A stretch of DNA of 50,213 bases, from contig JARLHP010000004.1 of assembly GCA_031292195.1 (NCBI GenBank), positions 1 through 50,213 on the forward strand, written 5' to 3'. Both the position numbers and the translations under genes were made by a program. The stretch comes from Syntrophobacteraceae bacterium (GTDB lineage Bacteria > Desulfobacterota > Syntrophobacteria > Syntrophobacterales > Syntrophobacteraceae). Each line of letters begins with the position of its first letter. Position 1 is the first letter of the stretch. This document shows, in pieces, positions 8,585-16,437 of this stretch. The notes below the pieces were generated by a model that ran no database searches, had not been told where the DNA came from, and was given only the letters and a program-made list of their open reading frames with translations.

Positions 8585-8878
8585 CTACCAGTGCTTGCTA
8601 ATATCACTCTTTTGAATCTTTCCTTCATTCTTCCATGCGCGCCAGAGTTTTTCAGGTACTTCGCGCCAGCCAACAGGGTACCCATGCCAACAGCGTTGGC
8701 TTTCCTGGGCGCAAAAGCACTGCCCATCACATGTTGCATAGCGCTTTCCATCGGGTCCGAGGATGCTGTGCTCCAACAGTTCTTTTGGATGAATGCTTAT
8801 TGATTTTGGGCACAAGGAGCCTTTTTTCCCCTGTTGCCAGGGATGCTTGTGCTTTGGATTACCTTCGTAAACCATCAT
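8585..8878 (-). CDS. Small Cys/His/Trp-rich protein paired with the metallopeptidase
   Basis: This 97-residue protein begins MMVYEGNPKHKHPWQ and contains four cysteines: one in SLCPKS and three in TCDGQCFCAQ and QRCWHGYP. It ends in GWREVPEKLWRAW and a basic tail. The cysteines could bind a metal. The stop codon lies only a few bases before the start of the ImmA/IrrE-type gene, so the two are probably co-transcribed and translationally linked. A TTG at 8917 would add 13 residues, but the double ATG at 8873-8878 is more natural. I cannot assign a family; my recollection that similar protein pairs exist elsewhere needs checking. Function unknown. Confidence 0.65.
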   Translation of the reverse strand: MMVYEGNPKHKHPWQQGKKGSLCPKSISIHPKELLEHSILGPDGKRYATCDGQCFCAQESQRCWHGYPVGWREVPEKLWRAWKNEGKIQKSDISKHW

Positions 8879-8986
8879 GGCGAACTCATTTCCCCAAAAA
8901 ATAGAGCATTTTCTCAATGGATCCTAGCGGTTCAAATCCAAATTGTCAACGACGCGAGACATTGGCGGATTGGACCAGTGTAGCCT

Positions 8987-9329
8987 TTAATCCTCGACGG
9001 GAACCTTTTTCGACCTCTCACCTTTCAACAGGCCGCGCTGCTTCTTCTCTTCCAACCGCCTGTGCTTAGCCCCCTTGCTGACCCGAGTCTTTTTTCTTAT
9101 TGGAAGCTGCTTCAAGGCCTCGCGCAGCAGTTCGGCAAAGCGCCCAACGGCAAGCTCTTTATTCTCCACTTGGCAACGGGTCTGCTGCGAAATGACACGA
9201 AGTACACCATTTTTGCCGATGCGGGTCGCAAGGCGGCGCATCACCAAATCCTTTTGCTCCGGCGAGAGACTCGGTGAATTCGTCACGTCAAACCAGAGTG
9301 TTACGCGGCTGGAGACCTCGTTTACGTGA
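8987..9329 (-). pseudogene. Truncated arfB copy lacking the GGQ motif
   Basis: The minus strand encodes the C-terminal 100 or more residues of a release-factor-like hydrolase, nearly identical to intact arfB at 10251-10676 (SPSLSPEQKDLVMRRLATR; KKTRVSKGAK). Homology stops abruptly at about 9327-9329, within VNEVSSRVTLWFD, and a TAA lies just beyond in the same frame. The essential GGQ-containing N-terminus is absent. A GTG could start translation at 9286 but the product would lack the catalytic loop. This is half of a local duplication, with a TA module between the copies. Confidence 0.85.
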
Positions 9330-9401
9330 TAGACTATTTAACAGGGGGCGCCTGGACCATTTCAGTGAGGTTTTTCTTAGGGATGAACCGACGGTGTTCC
9401 A

Positions 9402-9665
9402 TTACGAAAAGAACCGCTCGTACCCATCGTGGCTGCCTATCCAGAACCATGTCACCGTGTCACCCTGCAAAATCCCGACTGCTCGAAAGCCAAGTGTGAC
9501 TCTCACTGCCCAGACATCTTCTTCGGTGTTGATACATTTGAAATGCAATGGTGGATGGAATGGATTTTTCATCCATAAGCGGAATGCTTTTCTTGTTGCC
9601 CGCTTGATTTCTTCATCGAGTAACCGGTAGGCTGTCCAAAATGAAGGCAATGTTGCGGACTTCAC
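9402..9665 (-). CDS. ParE/RelE-like toxin of intact TA pair
   Basis: An 87-residue basic protein reading VKSATLPSFWTAYRLL at the N-terminus and ending WFWIGSHDGYERFFS, the characteristic C-terminus of this small toxin family. I chose the GTG at 9663-9665 because homologues start at this point (M/V-KSATLPSFW) and because it overlaps the antitoxin stop in a GTGA junction, implying translational coupling; a TTG at 9671 is less likely. The toxin is predicted to act in the cytoplasm, but whether on mRNA or gyrase cannot be told from sequence. It is the full-length relative of the fragment at 2338-2499. Confidence 0.8.
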   Translation of the reverse strand: MKSATLPSFWTAYRLLDEEIKRATRKAFRLWMKNPFHPPLHFKCINTEEDVWAVRVTLGFRAVGILQGDTVTWFWIGSHDGYERFFS

Positions 9666-9892
9666 AAGCAATCAGGGTCCATAGGCTTCGCTTGCCCGGC
9701 GGCGATTTCCTGTTTGGCCTGTTTGGCAGCGGCAATCAATCGCGGTTGTGTCTTATTGAAAAGATCATCCCACCGAAGCTCATCCTGCAATTCATCGAGA
9801 TATTGGCGAAGATGCGTTAAAATTTCCTCCTGTGCAGGTTCGGGCAAAGACTCCATCATTTTCACCACTGTTGCGATAGCTTTTGACGGCAT
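9662..9892 (-). CDS. Antitoxin upstream of the ParE/RelE-like toxin
   Basis: A 76-residue acidic, helical protein beginning MPSKAIATVVKMMESLPEPAQ, with a GAGGA ribosome site upstream of the ATG at 9890-9892. The leucine- and glutamate-rich middle (LRQYLDELQDELRWDDLF) followed by a lysine- and alanine-rich tail is typical of antitoxins in this position. Its TGA overlaps the toxin's GTG. It should bind the toxin and autoregulate the pair, though no operator is obvious upstream. It is sandwiched between two arfB copies. Confidence 0.8.
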   Translation of the reverse strand: MPSKAIATVVKMMESLPEPAQEEILTHLRQYLDELQDELRWDDLFNKTQPRLIAAAKQAKQEIAAGQAKPMDPDCL

Positions 9893-10250
9893 GATTGCAT
9901 CCTCTTCATTAGAGTCTTTTAGCAGGATTTGGGATCACTACGATAAAACCATCCCGCTAAAATCTAACTGCTGGACAAATTTTATCATTTCGTGTGGCTG
10001 TCCGTCAAATATACAGAAAAAAGAAGGCGTGCTCCCCGGCCATGGGAACTGATCCACGCTCACAATGCTATTCTTTTACAACGCAATGCGACCTCCTCGT
10101 ATGTCGCGCGATGTTTGCCGTAGGTCCACTACACTGGAAGATCCAGCGGTTGAACTTCCAATGTCGTGGCGACTCGGACTGCAGACGCGAGACGGAATTG
10201 AAGCTCAGCGGCAAAAAGCAACTGAATGTGCTTGTCACGATCACACATAG
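9893..10250. other. Intergenic region, no gene seen
   Basis: About 358 bp between the antitoxin start and the 3' end of arfB. Open frames on the plus strand (for example 9994-10254) show no family features. No repeat or hairpin was recognised. Confidence 0.5.
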
Positions 10251-10676
10251 CTAATCCTCCACTGGAATCCTATCCGATCTTCTACTTTTCAACAATCCGT
10301 GCTGCTTCTTTTCCTCCAGCCGTCGTTCCTTGGCTCCCTTGCTGACTCTTGTCTTCTTTCTTACCGGGACTTGCTTTAATGCATTCCGCATCAGTTCAGC
10401 GAAGCGCTCCATGGCGAGTTCCTTATTCTCCACTTGGCTGCGGGTCTGCTGCGAAATGACACGAAGCACACCATTTTTGCCGATGCGGGTCGCAAGGCGG
10501 CGCATCACCAAATCCTTTTGCTCCGGCGAGAGACTCGGTGAGTTCGCCACGTCAAACCAGAGTGTTACGCGGCTGGAGACCTTGTTTACGTTTTGTCCCC
10601 CGGGGCCGCCGCTGTGAGAGGCGGTGAAGACCAGTTCTTCTTCGGCAATTGAAATTTGTTCATTGATGGTCAGCAT
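10251..10676 (-). CDS. arfB: Peptidyl-tRNA hydrolase ArfB (ribosome rescue)
   Basis: The 141-residue protein carries the catalytic GGQ in ASHSGGPGGQNVNKV at about residues 24-34 and a long basic C-terminal tail (RKKTRVSKGAKERR) that enters the empty mRNA channel. It hydrolyses peptidyl-tRNA on stalled ribosomes in the cytoplasm. Length and layout match ArfB/YaeJ. The ATG at 10674-10676 gives the family start MLTINEQISI; the ribosome site is weak (GGAG 14 nt upstream). A second, truncated copy lies at 8987-9329 on the same strand. Confidence 0.93.
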   Translation of the reverse strand: MLTINEQISIAEEELVFTASHSGGPGGQNVNKVSSRVTLWFDVANSPSLSPEQKDLVMRRLATRIGKNGVLRVISQQTRSQVENKELAMERFAELMRNALKQVPVRKKTRVSKGAKERRLEEKKQHGLLKSRRSDRIPVED

Positions 10677-10972
10677 ATCGTTTCGCTTTGCTCCGGGGCG
10701 GTTACGGTCCACACGACTATACAATACCAGGAATAATTGCCCACGAAAATTAATTTGATGCCGCGATCCGGGCAACCCCCGGTCGGTTTTCCGGCACAAC
10801 TCTTCTCAGTCCGGATGAGCGTCTTAAATTTGATATTGAAACCAGGGGTGATCTCATCTAAAATTCATAACTTTTGAAAATTCCGGTTTGTCGATAAAAA
10901 TCTTTCTTGAACCGCCTGTCTCTTTTCGGACGGCAGCCGGTTCTAATTTATTTGGGGAAGGGAGCGCCGCAA

Positions 10973-11764
10973 ATGGATCTCGGTCTAAAAGACAAGGTCG
11001 CCTTTATTGCCGGGGCCAGCCAGGGTATTGGCAAGGCTACCGCCATCGAACTCAGCAAGGAAGGCGCCAAGGTCGCCATCTGCGCATTGGACGACCCGGA
11101 GTTGCCAAGAGCTGTCGAAGAAATCCGCTCGATTACCGGAAACGACGTAATAGGCATCCCCGCCGATTTGAGTCTCACCGAGGACGCCAAGAATTTCATC
11201 CGCAAGGGGCTGGAACATTTCGGAACGATCGACATCCTGGTCAATAACGCCGGGGGACCTCCTGACAGGCAGTTTTTGGAAATCGACGAGGAACAGTGGA
11301 CCAGGGGCTTTCGGCTCAACCTGCTAAGCACCATTACGATGACTAAAGAAGCTGTCCCGGTGATGATGGAAAAGCGATGGGGCAGGATCGTCAACATGAC
11401 CTCGGTTTCCGTAAAGCAGCCCATCCCGGGTCTCATTTTGTCCAATACGATCCGCATCGGAGTGGTGGGACTGGCCAAGACATTATCCAACGAACTTGCA
11501 CCCTACAATATTACCGTCAACAACGTCTGCCCGGCCTATATCGAGACGGAAAGAGTACGCAAGCTTTCCATCGACGTGGCTCAAAAAGAGGGGAAAACGG
11601 TCGAAGAAATCGTCGGCAGGTGGGAATCCCAGATGGTGATCGGGCGAATGGGCCAACCCGACGAGGTGGCGGCTCTCATAGCCTTCCTTGCTTCCGAACG
11701 GGCCGGCTTCATCACGGGCGACTCCATCCAGATAGATGGCGGATACTATAAGGGTGTAATGTAA
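10973..11764 (+). CDS. SDR-family oxidoreductase, atypical active site
   Basis: A 263-residue short-chain dehydrogenase/reductase. The Rossmann motif GASQGIGKATA is at about residues 14-24 and NNAG is at about 88-91. The usual catalytic Tyr-x3-Lys is not present: the aligned segment after TSVSVKQPIPG reads LSNTIRIGVVGLAK, giving Ser and Arg in place of Tyr and Lys. A subgroup of FabG-like SDRs has this change, so it is probably not an error, but the reaction is uncertain. The start at 10973 follows AAGGGAG. A FabH-like gene begins 13 bp downstream, suggesting an operon in acyl-chain metabolism. Confidence 0.85.
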   Translation: MDLGLKDKVAFIAGASQGIGKATAIELSKEGAKVAICALDDPELPRAVEEIRSITGNDVIGIPADLSLTEDAKNFIRKGLEHFGTIDILVNNAGGPPDRQFLEIDEEQWTRGFRLNLLSTITMTKEAVPVMMEKRWGRIVNMTSVSVKQPIPGLILSNTIRIGVVGLAKTLSNELAPYNITVNNVCPAYIETERVRKLSIDVAQKEGKTVEEIVGRWESQMVIGRMGQPDEVAALIAFLASERAGFITGDSIQIDGGYYKGVM

Positions 11765-11777
11765 AGGCAATTATAAG

Positions 11778-12782
11778 ATGAAAGAACGCACAGCTTATAT
11801 TCGCTCGGTAGGGCGCTTCCTGCCCGAAAGGAAGCTCACCAACAGAGATCTGGAAAAGATGGTTGACACCTCGGACGAATGGATCTTTACCCGGACCGGC
11901 ATCAGGGAACGCCGCATTCTGGGGCCGGGGCCGGGATGTTCGCACATGGCGGTGCCGGCCGCCATGGAGTGCCTGGAAAGGGCCGGGGTAACCCCGGACG
12001 AGGTGGACCTCATCATCGTCGGGACCGTTACTCCCGATATGATGTTTCCATCGACCGCCTGCCTGGTGCAGGATATGATCGGCGCCAAAAATGCCTGGGG
12101 ATTCGACCTGTCGGCCGGATGTTCCGGGTTTCTTTTCTCCCTTTCCACCGCCTGCCAGCTCATCGAGTCCGGAAGAGTCAACCGGGCGCTGGTTATCGGC
12201 AGCGATGTCATTTCCACCCTTATAGACTACAAAGACAGGGGAACCTGTGTGATTTTCGGCGACGGCGCCGGTGCTGTACTTCTGGAAGCATGCACTGAGC
12301 CCGGTTTTGGTTTTCTCGATTTTATCTTGAAGATCGACGGGTCCGGAGGCGATTACCTGTGCCTCAAGGGCGGGGGCAGTCGCATTCCCCCGACCCACGA
12401 ATCCCTCGACAACGGCGCGCATTACGTGACCCAGGACGGGCGCCAGGTCTTCAAGGCCGCGGTGAGCGAAATGTCCGACGTCTCGGTCCGCATTCTGGAA
12501 AGAAACGGCCTTTCCGGCAAGGATCTCACCTTCTTCGTTCCCCATCAGGCCAACAACCGGATCATTGAGGCCACCGCCAAACGCTTGAATGTCGAAGAGC
12601 ACAAGGTGGTCGTAAACATACACAAATACGGCAACACCGTCTCGGCCAGCATTCCGCTCGCCCTCTACGAGGCCGTGATGGAAAGAGGCCATGAATTCAA
12701 AAATGGCGACTATCTCCTGATGTCGGCATTCGGGGCCGGCTTTACCTGGGGAAGCACGCTGCTCAGATGGTGGCAGCCCTAA
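11778..12782 (+). CDS. 3-oxoacyl-ACP synthase III family (FabH-like)
   Basis: The 334-residue product has all three condensing residues of the KAS III family: Cys115 in LSAGCSGF, His256 in VPHQANN and Asn286 in HKYGNTVSAS. FabH condenses an acyl-CoA with malonyl-ACP to start fatty acid synthesis. Length and ending (GAGFTWGSTLLRW) fit FabH well. It follows the SDR gene by 13 bp, so the pair may form a condensation-reduction unit, either in fatty acid initiation or a secondary product. I give no symbol because paralogues of fabH with other roles are common in such genomes. Confidence 0.9.
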   Translation: MKERTAYIRSVGRFLPERKLTNRDLEKMVDTSDEWIFTRTGIRERRILGPGPGCSHMAVPAAMECLERAGVTPDEVDLIIVGTVTPDMMFPSTACLVQDMIGAKNAWGFDLSAGCSGFLFSLSTACQLIESGRVNRALVIGSDVISTLIDYKDRGTCVIFGDGAGAVLLEACTEPGFGFLDFILKIDGSGGDYLCLKGGGSRIPPTHESLDNGAHYVTQDGRQVFKAAVSEMSDVSVRILERNGLSGKDLTFFVPHQANNRIIEATAKRLNVEEHKVVVNIHKYGNTVSASIPLALYEAVMERGHEFKNGDYLLMSAFGAGFTWGSTLLRWWQP

Positions 12783-12886
12783 GGTAAAAAAAGAACCGCC
12801 CGCGCCATCTCTTCAAGCCAAAAAGGACCCCAGCCTGCCGCCGGGCTGGTCCATCCCGTATTGGAGAGCAGCGCCTGACGGCTTAT

Positions 12887-12948
12887 CGGCCCACCCGCGA
12901 AAAATCGCGAGAACCCGCTTGGCAATCCCGGCTGCGGCGGCACGCCGC
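12887..12948. repeat. Dispersed repeat, copy B
   Basis: Matches 5839-5907: CGGCCCACCCGCGAAAAATCG, then GGCAATCCCGGCTGCGGC and ACGCCGC. Gaps of a few bases separate the matching blocks. Confidence 0.75.
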
Positions 12949-12967
12949 TAAATAGTGATCCTGTTTT

Positions 12968-13014
12968 AGGGCCTCCATCCTCATCGAACCTTTTCGCTTG
13001 GGGCTGGAGGCCCT
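12968..13014 (+). terminator. Likely terminator after the FabH-like gene
   Basis: AGGGCCTCCA (12968-12977) pairs perfectly with TGGAGGCCCT (13005-13014) and is followed by TTTAT. The loop is 27 nt, longer than usual. An equivalent hairpin with a changed loop lies at 17114-17160, so the stem is conserved while the loop drifts. Confidence 0.6.
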
Positions 13015-13104
13015 TTTATGTTGCCTGGCAGAAGCTGGCTCCCTTCCTTTGCCACCAGAGGTGGAGGCGGCGCGCTCCGCTTTTTTGGGGGGCCGGCCTC
13101 GAGT

Positions 13105-13146
13105 AGCTATAAAATAGCTTGACCGGAAGTCAACTGCGTGTAAAAT
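13105..13146 (+). promoter_or_regulatory. Promoter and candidate operator of first acyl-CoA ligase
   Basis: TTGACC (13119-13124) and TAAAAT (13141-13146) are separated by 16 bp, a good sigma-70 match. Directly upstream, AGCTAT-AAA-ATAGCT (13105-13119) is a perfect inverted repeat touching the -35 box. The same arrangement is at 17251-17292. Confidence 0.65.
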
Positions 13147-13351
13147 TTCCGATCCATAGAAGAGAACTCAAAATGAGAACTCGACTTACGGAAAAGGCGA
13201 TTGCGTTGATTACGGCGCCAACGTCCCTCATTCGGGCAGAAGGTTGGCAGCCAAGGGTGGGCGCAAGTTTTTGGGCATGGCAACCCCGACTGCGGCGGCA
13301 CGCCGCCGGCAATCCGGCTGCGGCGCACGCCGCCTCGAATCGGAGTGTGGA

Positions 13352-14845
13352 ATGAACATCGCAAAAAACCTGGAACGGGCAAGTCTTTACTTTCCGGAAA
13401 AACCTGCGTTGATATTCGAAGGGCGGACCTATTCCTACGGGGAACTGAACGGGCGGTGCAATCGGCTGGCAAACGCCCTAAGGGCTCTGGGAGTGAACAA
13501 GGGGGACAGGGTGGGCCTGTTTTTGCCCAACATCCCGGCTTTTCCCATGGCTTACTTCGCCGTAGAGAAGCTGGGGGCCATCGCGGTCTCGATCAATGCG
13601 ATGTCGAAGAAAAGGGAAGTAAACTATATAGCCGGCGACTCCGGTTGCAAGGTGGTTTTTACCACGTCCGAACTGCGAAAAGAAGTTCCGGTGGAGGAAT
13701 TGCCCGCGCTTGAAAAGATCATAATCGCCGAAGGCGAAGCCGGTAACGATCTGGACATGGAAGCTCTTATCTCCGCAGGTGACGGTGACTTTCGCAGCCT
13801 CGACATGGACCCGGACGATCCGGCGGCCATTTTGTACACTTCCGGGACCACCGGTTTTCCCAAGGGCGCCACCCTCACTCACAGAAACGTTGTGACCAAT
13901 TCGGCCACCGCCGGCAATCACGCCGGGGTGCGTCCCGAGGACCGCATGCAGCTCTTTTTGCCCCTCTTTCACTGCTTCGGTCAGAATTTCATTATGAATT
14001 CGGCATTCGCCAAATGCGCCACCCTCGTACTGCATCGCCGTTTCGAACCCGAAGCGGTGCTCCAGGCCGTGGTCGACCACCGCGTAACCATGCTCTTCGC
14101 CGTTCCGACCATCTTTATCCACCTTCTGAACATGGACACCTCCCGCTACGACCTCTCCAGCCTGCGCTATTTCTTTACGGCCGCCGCCACCATGCCTCGG
14201 GAAACCGCGCTCCAGTGGAAGGAAAAATTCGGGATACCCGCCTGCGAAGGCTACGGGCTGACGGAATGCTCCCCCCACTCGCTCTACAATCACGATTACA
14301 GGTTCAAGCACGGCAGTGTGGGTACGCCGGTCGAAAACGTGGACGTGATTATTGCCGACGAAGAGGGCAACGAGTTGCCCCCCGGAGAGCAGGGAGAAAT
14401 ACTGGTCCGGGGGCCAAACGTCATGAAGGGTTACTGGGGCAAGCCGGAGGAAACCGAAAAGGCGATCCGAAACGGGTGGCTTCATACGGGCGACATTGGC
14501 AAGATGGACGAGGAAGGCTATTTCTTCATCACGGACCGGTTGAAGGACATGATTAACGCCGCCGGCTTCAATGTCTACCCCAACGAGGTGGAGCAGGTGC
14601 TCTACCAGCACCCGGCCGTCCAGGAGGCGGCCGTCTACGGTATGGCCGATCCGGTCAGAGGCGAAACGGTCCACGCCAGTATCGTCCTCAAAGACGGCAT
14701 GCAGGTCGGTGAAGAGGGTCTCATCGAGTTTTGCCGGGCCAATATGTCGGCCTACAAGGTGCCCCGGAAGATAATCCTTACCAGGGAACTGCCCAAGAGC
14801 CCCACGGGAAAAATATTGAAGCGAATATTGCGTGGAGACCAGTGA
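13352..14845 (+). CDS. Long/medium-chain acyl-CoA ligase (AMP-forming), copy 1
   Basis: A 497-residue adenylate-forming enzyme. It has the P-loop ILYTSGTTGFPKGATLTH near residue 160, GYGLTECSP near residue 300, the hinge segment WLHTGDIGKMDEEGYFFITDR near 380, and the C-terminal lysine in SPTGKILKR. It activates a carboxylic acid to its CoA thioester with ATP, the entry step to beta-oxidation; the chain length or an aromatic substrate cannot be decided. The ATG at 13352 starts MNIAKNLERASLYFPEK, with GGAG upstream. A close paralogue lies at 17501-18991 with the same upstream control DNA. Confidence 0.93.
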   Translation: MNIAKNLERASLYFPEKPALIFEGRTYSYGELNGRCNRLANALRALGVNKGDRVGLFLPNIPAFPMAYFAVEKLGAIAVSINAMSKKREVNYIAGDSGCKVVFTTSELRKEVPVEELPALEKIIIAEGEAGNDLDMEALISAGDGDFRSLDMDPDDPAAILYTSGTTGFPKGATLTHRNVVTNSATAGNHAGVRPEDRMQLFLPLFHCFGQNFIMNSAFAKCATLVLHRRFEPEAVLQAVVDHRVTMLFAVPTIFIHLLNMDTSRYDLSSLRYFFTAAATMPRETALQWKEKFGIPACEGYGLTECSPHSLYNHDYRFKHGSVGTPVENVDVIIADEEGNELPPGEQGEILVRGPNVMKGYWGKPEETEKAIRNGWLHTGDIGKMDEEGYFFITDRLKDMINAAGFNVYPNEVEQVLYQHPAVQEAAVYGMADPVRGETVHASIVLKDGMQVGEEGLIEFCRANMSAYKVPRKIILTRELPKSPTGKILKRILRGDQ

Positions 14846-14969
14846 ACCGGCGAGGATTGTGTAAGCAGGGGACGCTGGCCCCCTGACGACTCTTCCCCTC
14901 CTGTCGTCGAGACAGGAGGGGATTCTGGTCACCGCAGTCCGGCGGCGGGAAGATGAAGTTTCGCGCTGT

Positions 14970-15503
14970 CTACTGGAGAAAAACCTCGATGGCTCCTATG
15001 CTGATGCTGTCGATCAGGCTGTCCATCTTAACCCGCAGCATTAAATTCATCGTTCCCGATACGAGGATGGGAATTTTCGGGGTAAAGGTCGCCACGGAGG
15101 GGGTTTGCTTGTTGAGAGTTGAGGTGATGTCGTAAACGCTGGTCAAAGTTTTGGGATAGGTCAGTTTCGCCAGTTTTTCTTCCGCGATGTACGTATTGGT
15201 GGTCTCGGCGCTGACTTGGTAATAGATCACGAATTTAGCGATCTTCATGCCGGCGGGGAGTGATGATAGTGGGATGTTCACCCATTGCGGGCTGTTCGTA
15301 AAGGCTTCATTTAAGTCAACGCTAATTACCAGGGACGCGCCGTTACTCCCCGGCGAAAGTTGGATAAAAGTGTTTTGCCCGGTTGCCGGGGGGACTATGA
15401 CGGCATTGAGCGGGGTAAACCACAGGGATTCCGCGGCCTGCGCAAATCCGACACCCAACAGCAAAACGCCTAACGCCACAATCGCTATAAAACGAGTACG
15501 CAT
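14970..15503 (-). CDS. Secreted protein of unknown function
   Basis: A 177-residue product starting MRTRFIAIVALGVLLLGV, a classical Sec signal peptide with cleavage likely after AQA (residue 23 or so). The mature part is rich in Thr, Ser and Val with alternating hydrophobic residues, suggesting a beta-sandwich, and has no cysteines. The ATG at 15501-15503 has a perfect GGAGG five bases upstream. It is transcribed alone from an AT-rich promoter region and is convergent with the ligase. I recognise no family; an extracytoplasmic structural or binding role is a guess. Confidence 0.75.
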   Translation of the reverse strand: MRTRFIAIVALGVLLLGVGFAQAAESLWFTPLNAVIVPPATGQNTFIQLSPGSNGASLVISVDLNEAFTNSPQWVNIPLSSLPAGMKIAKFVIYYQVSAETTNTYIAEEKLAKLTYPKTLTSVYDITSTLNKQTPSVATFTPKIPILVSGTMNLMLRVKMDSLIDSISIGAIEVFLQ

Positions 15504-15905
15504 AGTAACCTCCATAGATTCGGAGCAGTTCCCTTCGCCGCTCGATCATGGCGCACGCCGCGCTTGACAGAGCGCAAATTCACGAGAAGTCAGACAGAGG
15601 TGTCGCGTATGCTGTTTTGAATGAATGTATTAAAATATTCCCTTAAAGATTATATAGGAAGACATTTGTATTGTAAATAAATATTGCGGAAGAAGGAAAA
15701 TACGAGGCTCCAAATAGAGTAAAAGATGCCACGGCATAGGCTGGTTTCAGGCTAAACATTTGGGATTCTTGACATCAAGCCCTTGAATTATCCTTAGCCT
15801 TTCTTCAGGCATCACCCGAATTTCCTCCCCGGGCGGTCCTCCAATGCTTTCAACTGGCCGATATTGAAGGTACAGGTGTTGGTCAGCAACTTTCGTTGGG
15901 GTAAG

Positions 15906-15980
15906 GGGTCTCGCCAGGCGAGGGCTAAAGCTGTGTTTCCTGTCCCGACTGCCGCCATTGCGGCGCCACCGGCGAGACCC
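15906..15980. other. Inverted repeat, possible structured RNA or element end
   Basis: GGGTCTCGCC (15906-15915) pairs exactly with GGCGAGACCC (15971-15980) around a 55-nt loop that contains a smaller GCCGC-CATT-GCGGC hairpin. Function unknown. Confidence 0.45.
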
Positions 15981-16049
15981 TCGATTTTCAATTGCGACAC
16001 GGTCTCTGGCGCTTCGCCCATCCAGCTTTCCCTCCAGACGTGGTGAACT

Positions 16050-16081
16050 GTAGGATGGGTGGAGCGGAAGCGCAACCCATC
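16050..16081 (+). repeat. 32-bp GTAG-type REP palindrome, copy 2
   Basis: Begins GTAGGATGGGTGG and ends GCGCAACCCATC; GATGGGT pairs with ACCCATC. Same length and layout as the copy at 5914, with compensating arm changes (TTGGGCT/AGCCCAA there). Confidence 0.85.
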
Positions 16082-16437
16082 AGCCCCACCAAAACAGCTC
16101 CCTCGGCGCCACGGCTGGACGGTTGCCGAGAGGAAAAATGGAGAGCTTTTACATGCCTGGCCGCCACGTCCCCAAGGGAGAATGAAACCAGGTTCGTCAC
16201 CCGGTCAATTCTTAAGCCGGGGTCCGGGGCCTCCACAACTCCTGAAGTTTCATCCCGGCGCCGTAAGAAAGAATTGTTCCTCGAGCGCGCATATAAAGCT
16301 TGGATCCCTTGCGCCTTGCAGGGACCGTCTTTAACTTGTTTCATCCTGAATGGGCGACATAAGCGGGTAATTAGCAAGGTGATCGAGTTATTTGAATAAC
16401 ATCCGGCAAAGTCCTGTTAATCCAAGAGGAGAATCGA

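Larger units (their letters stand above)
12783..13351. other. Intergenic region with repeat, terminator and promoter
   Basis: About 570 bp between fabH-like and the first acyl-CoA ligase. It contains the dispersed repeat (12887-12948), a GC-rich hairpin (12968-13014), an inverted repeat (13105-13119) and a promoter (13119-13146). From about 12960 onward the segment is duplicated upstream of the second ligase. Confidence 0.7.
15504..16437. other. Long non-coding stretch with REP and inverted repeat
   Basis: About 930 bp without a convincing gene. It holds the AT-rich promoter area of the secreted-protein gene (15600-15700), an inverted repeat with 10-bp arms GGGTCTCGCC (15906-15915) and GGCGAGACCC (15971-15980), and a REP copy (16050-16081). 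Open frames here lack family features. Confidence 0.6.

Noticed and set aside
13119-13355. Small protein in the leader of the acyl-CoA ligase (also at 17265-17504)
   Set aside because: It is conserved only because the DNA is a recent duplicate; the two products diverge by a frame change at the C-terminus and contain the non-coding GC repeat.
13478-14932. Minus-strand open frame opposite the first acyl-CoA ligase (484 codons)
   Set aside because: Shadow of the ligase; a similar shadow exists at the second copy (17627-18460), following the codon structure of the real gene.
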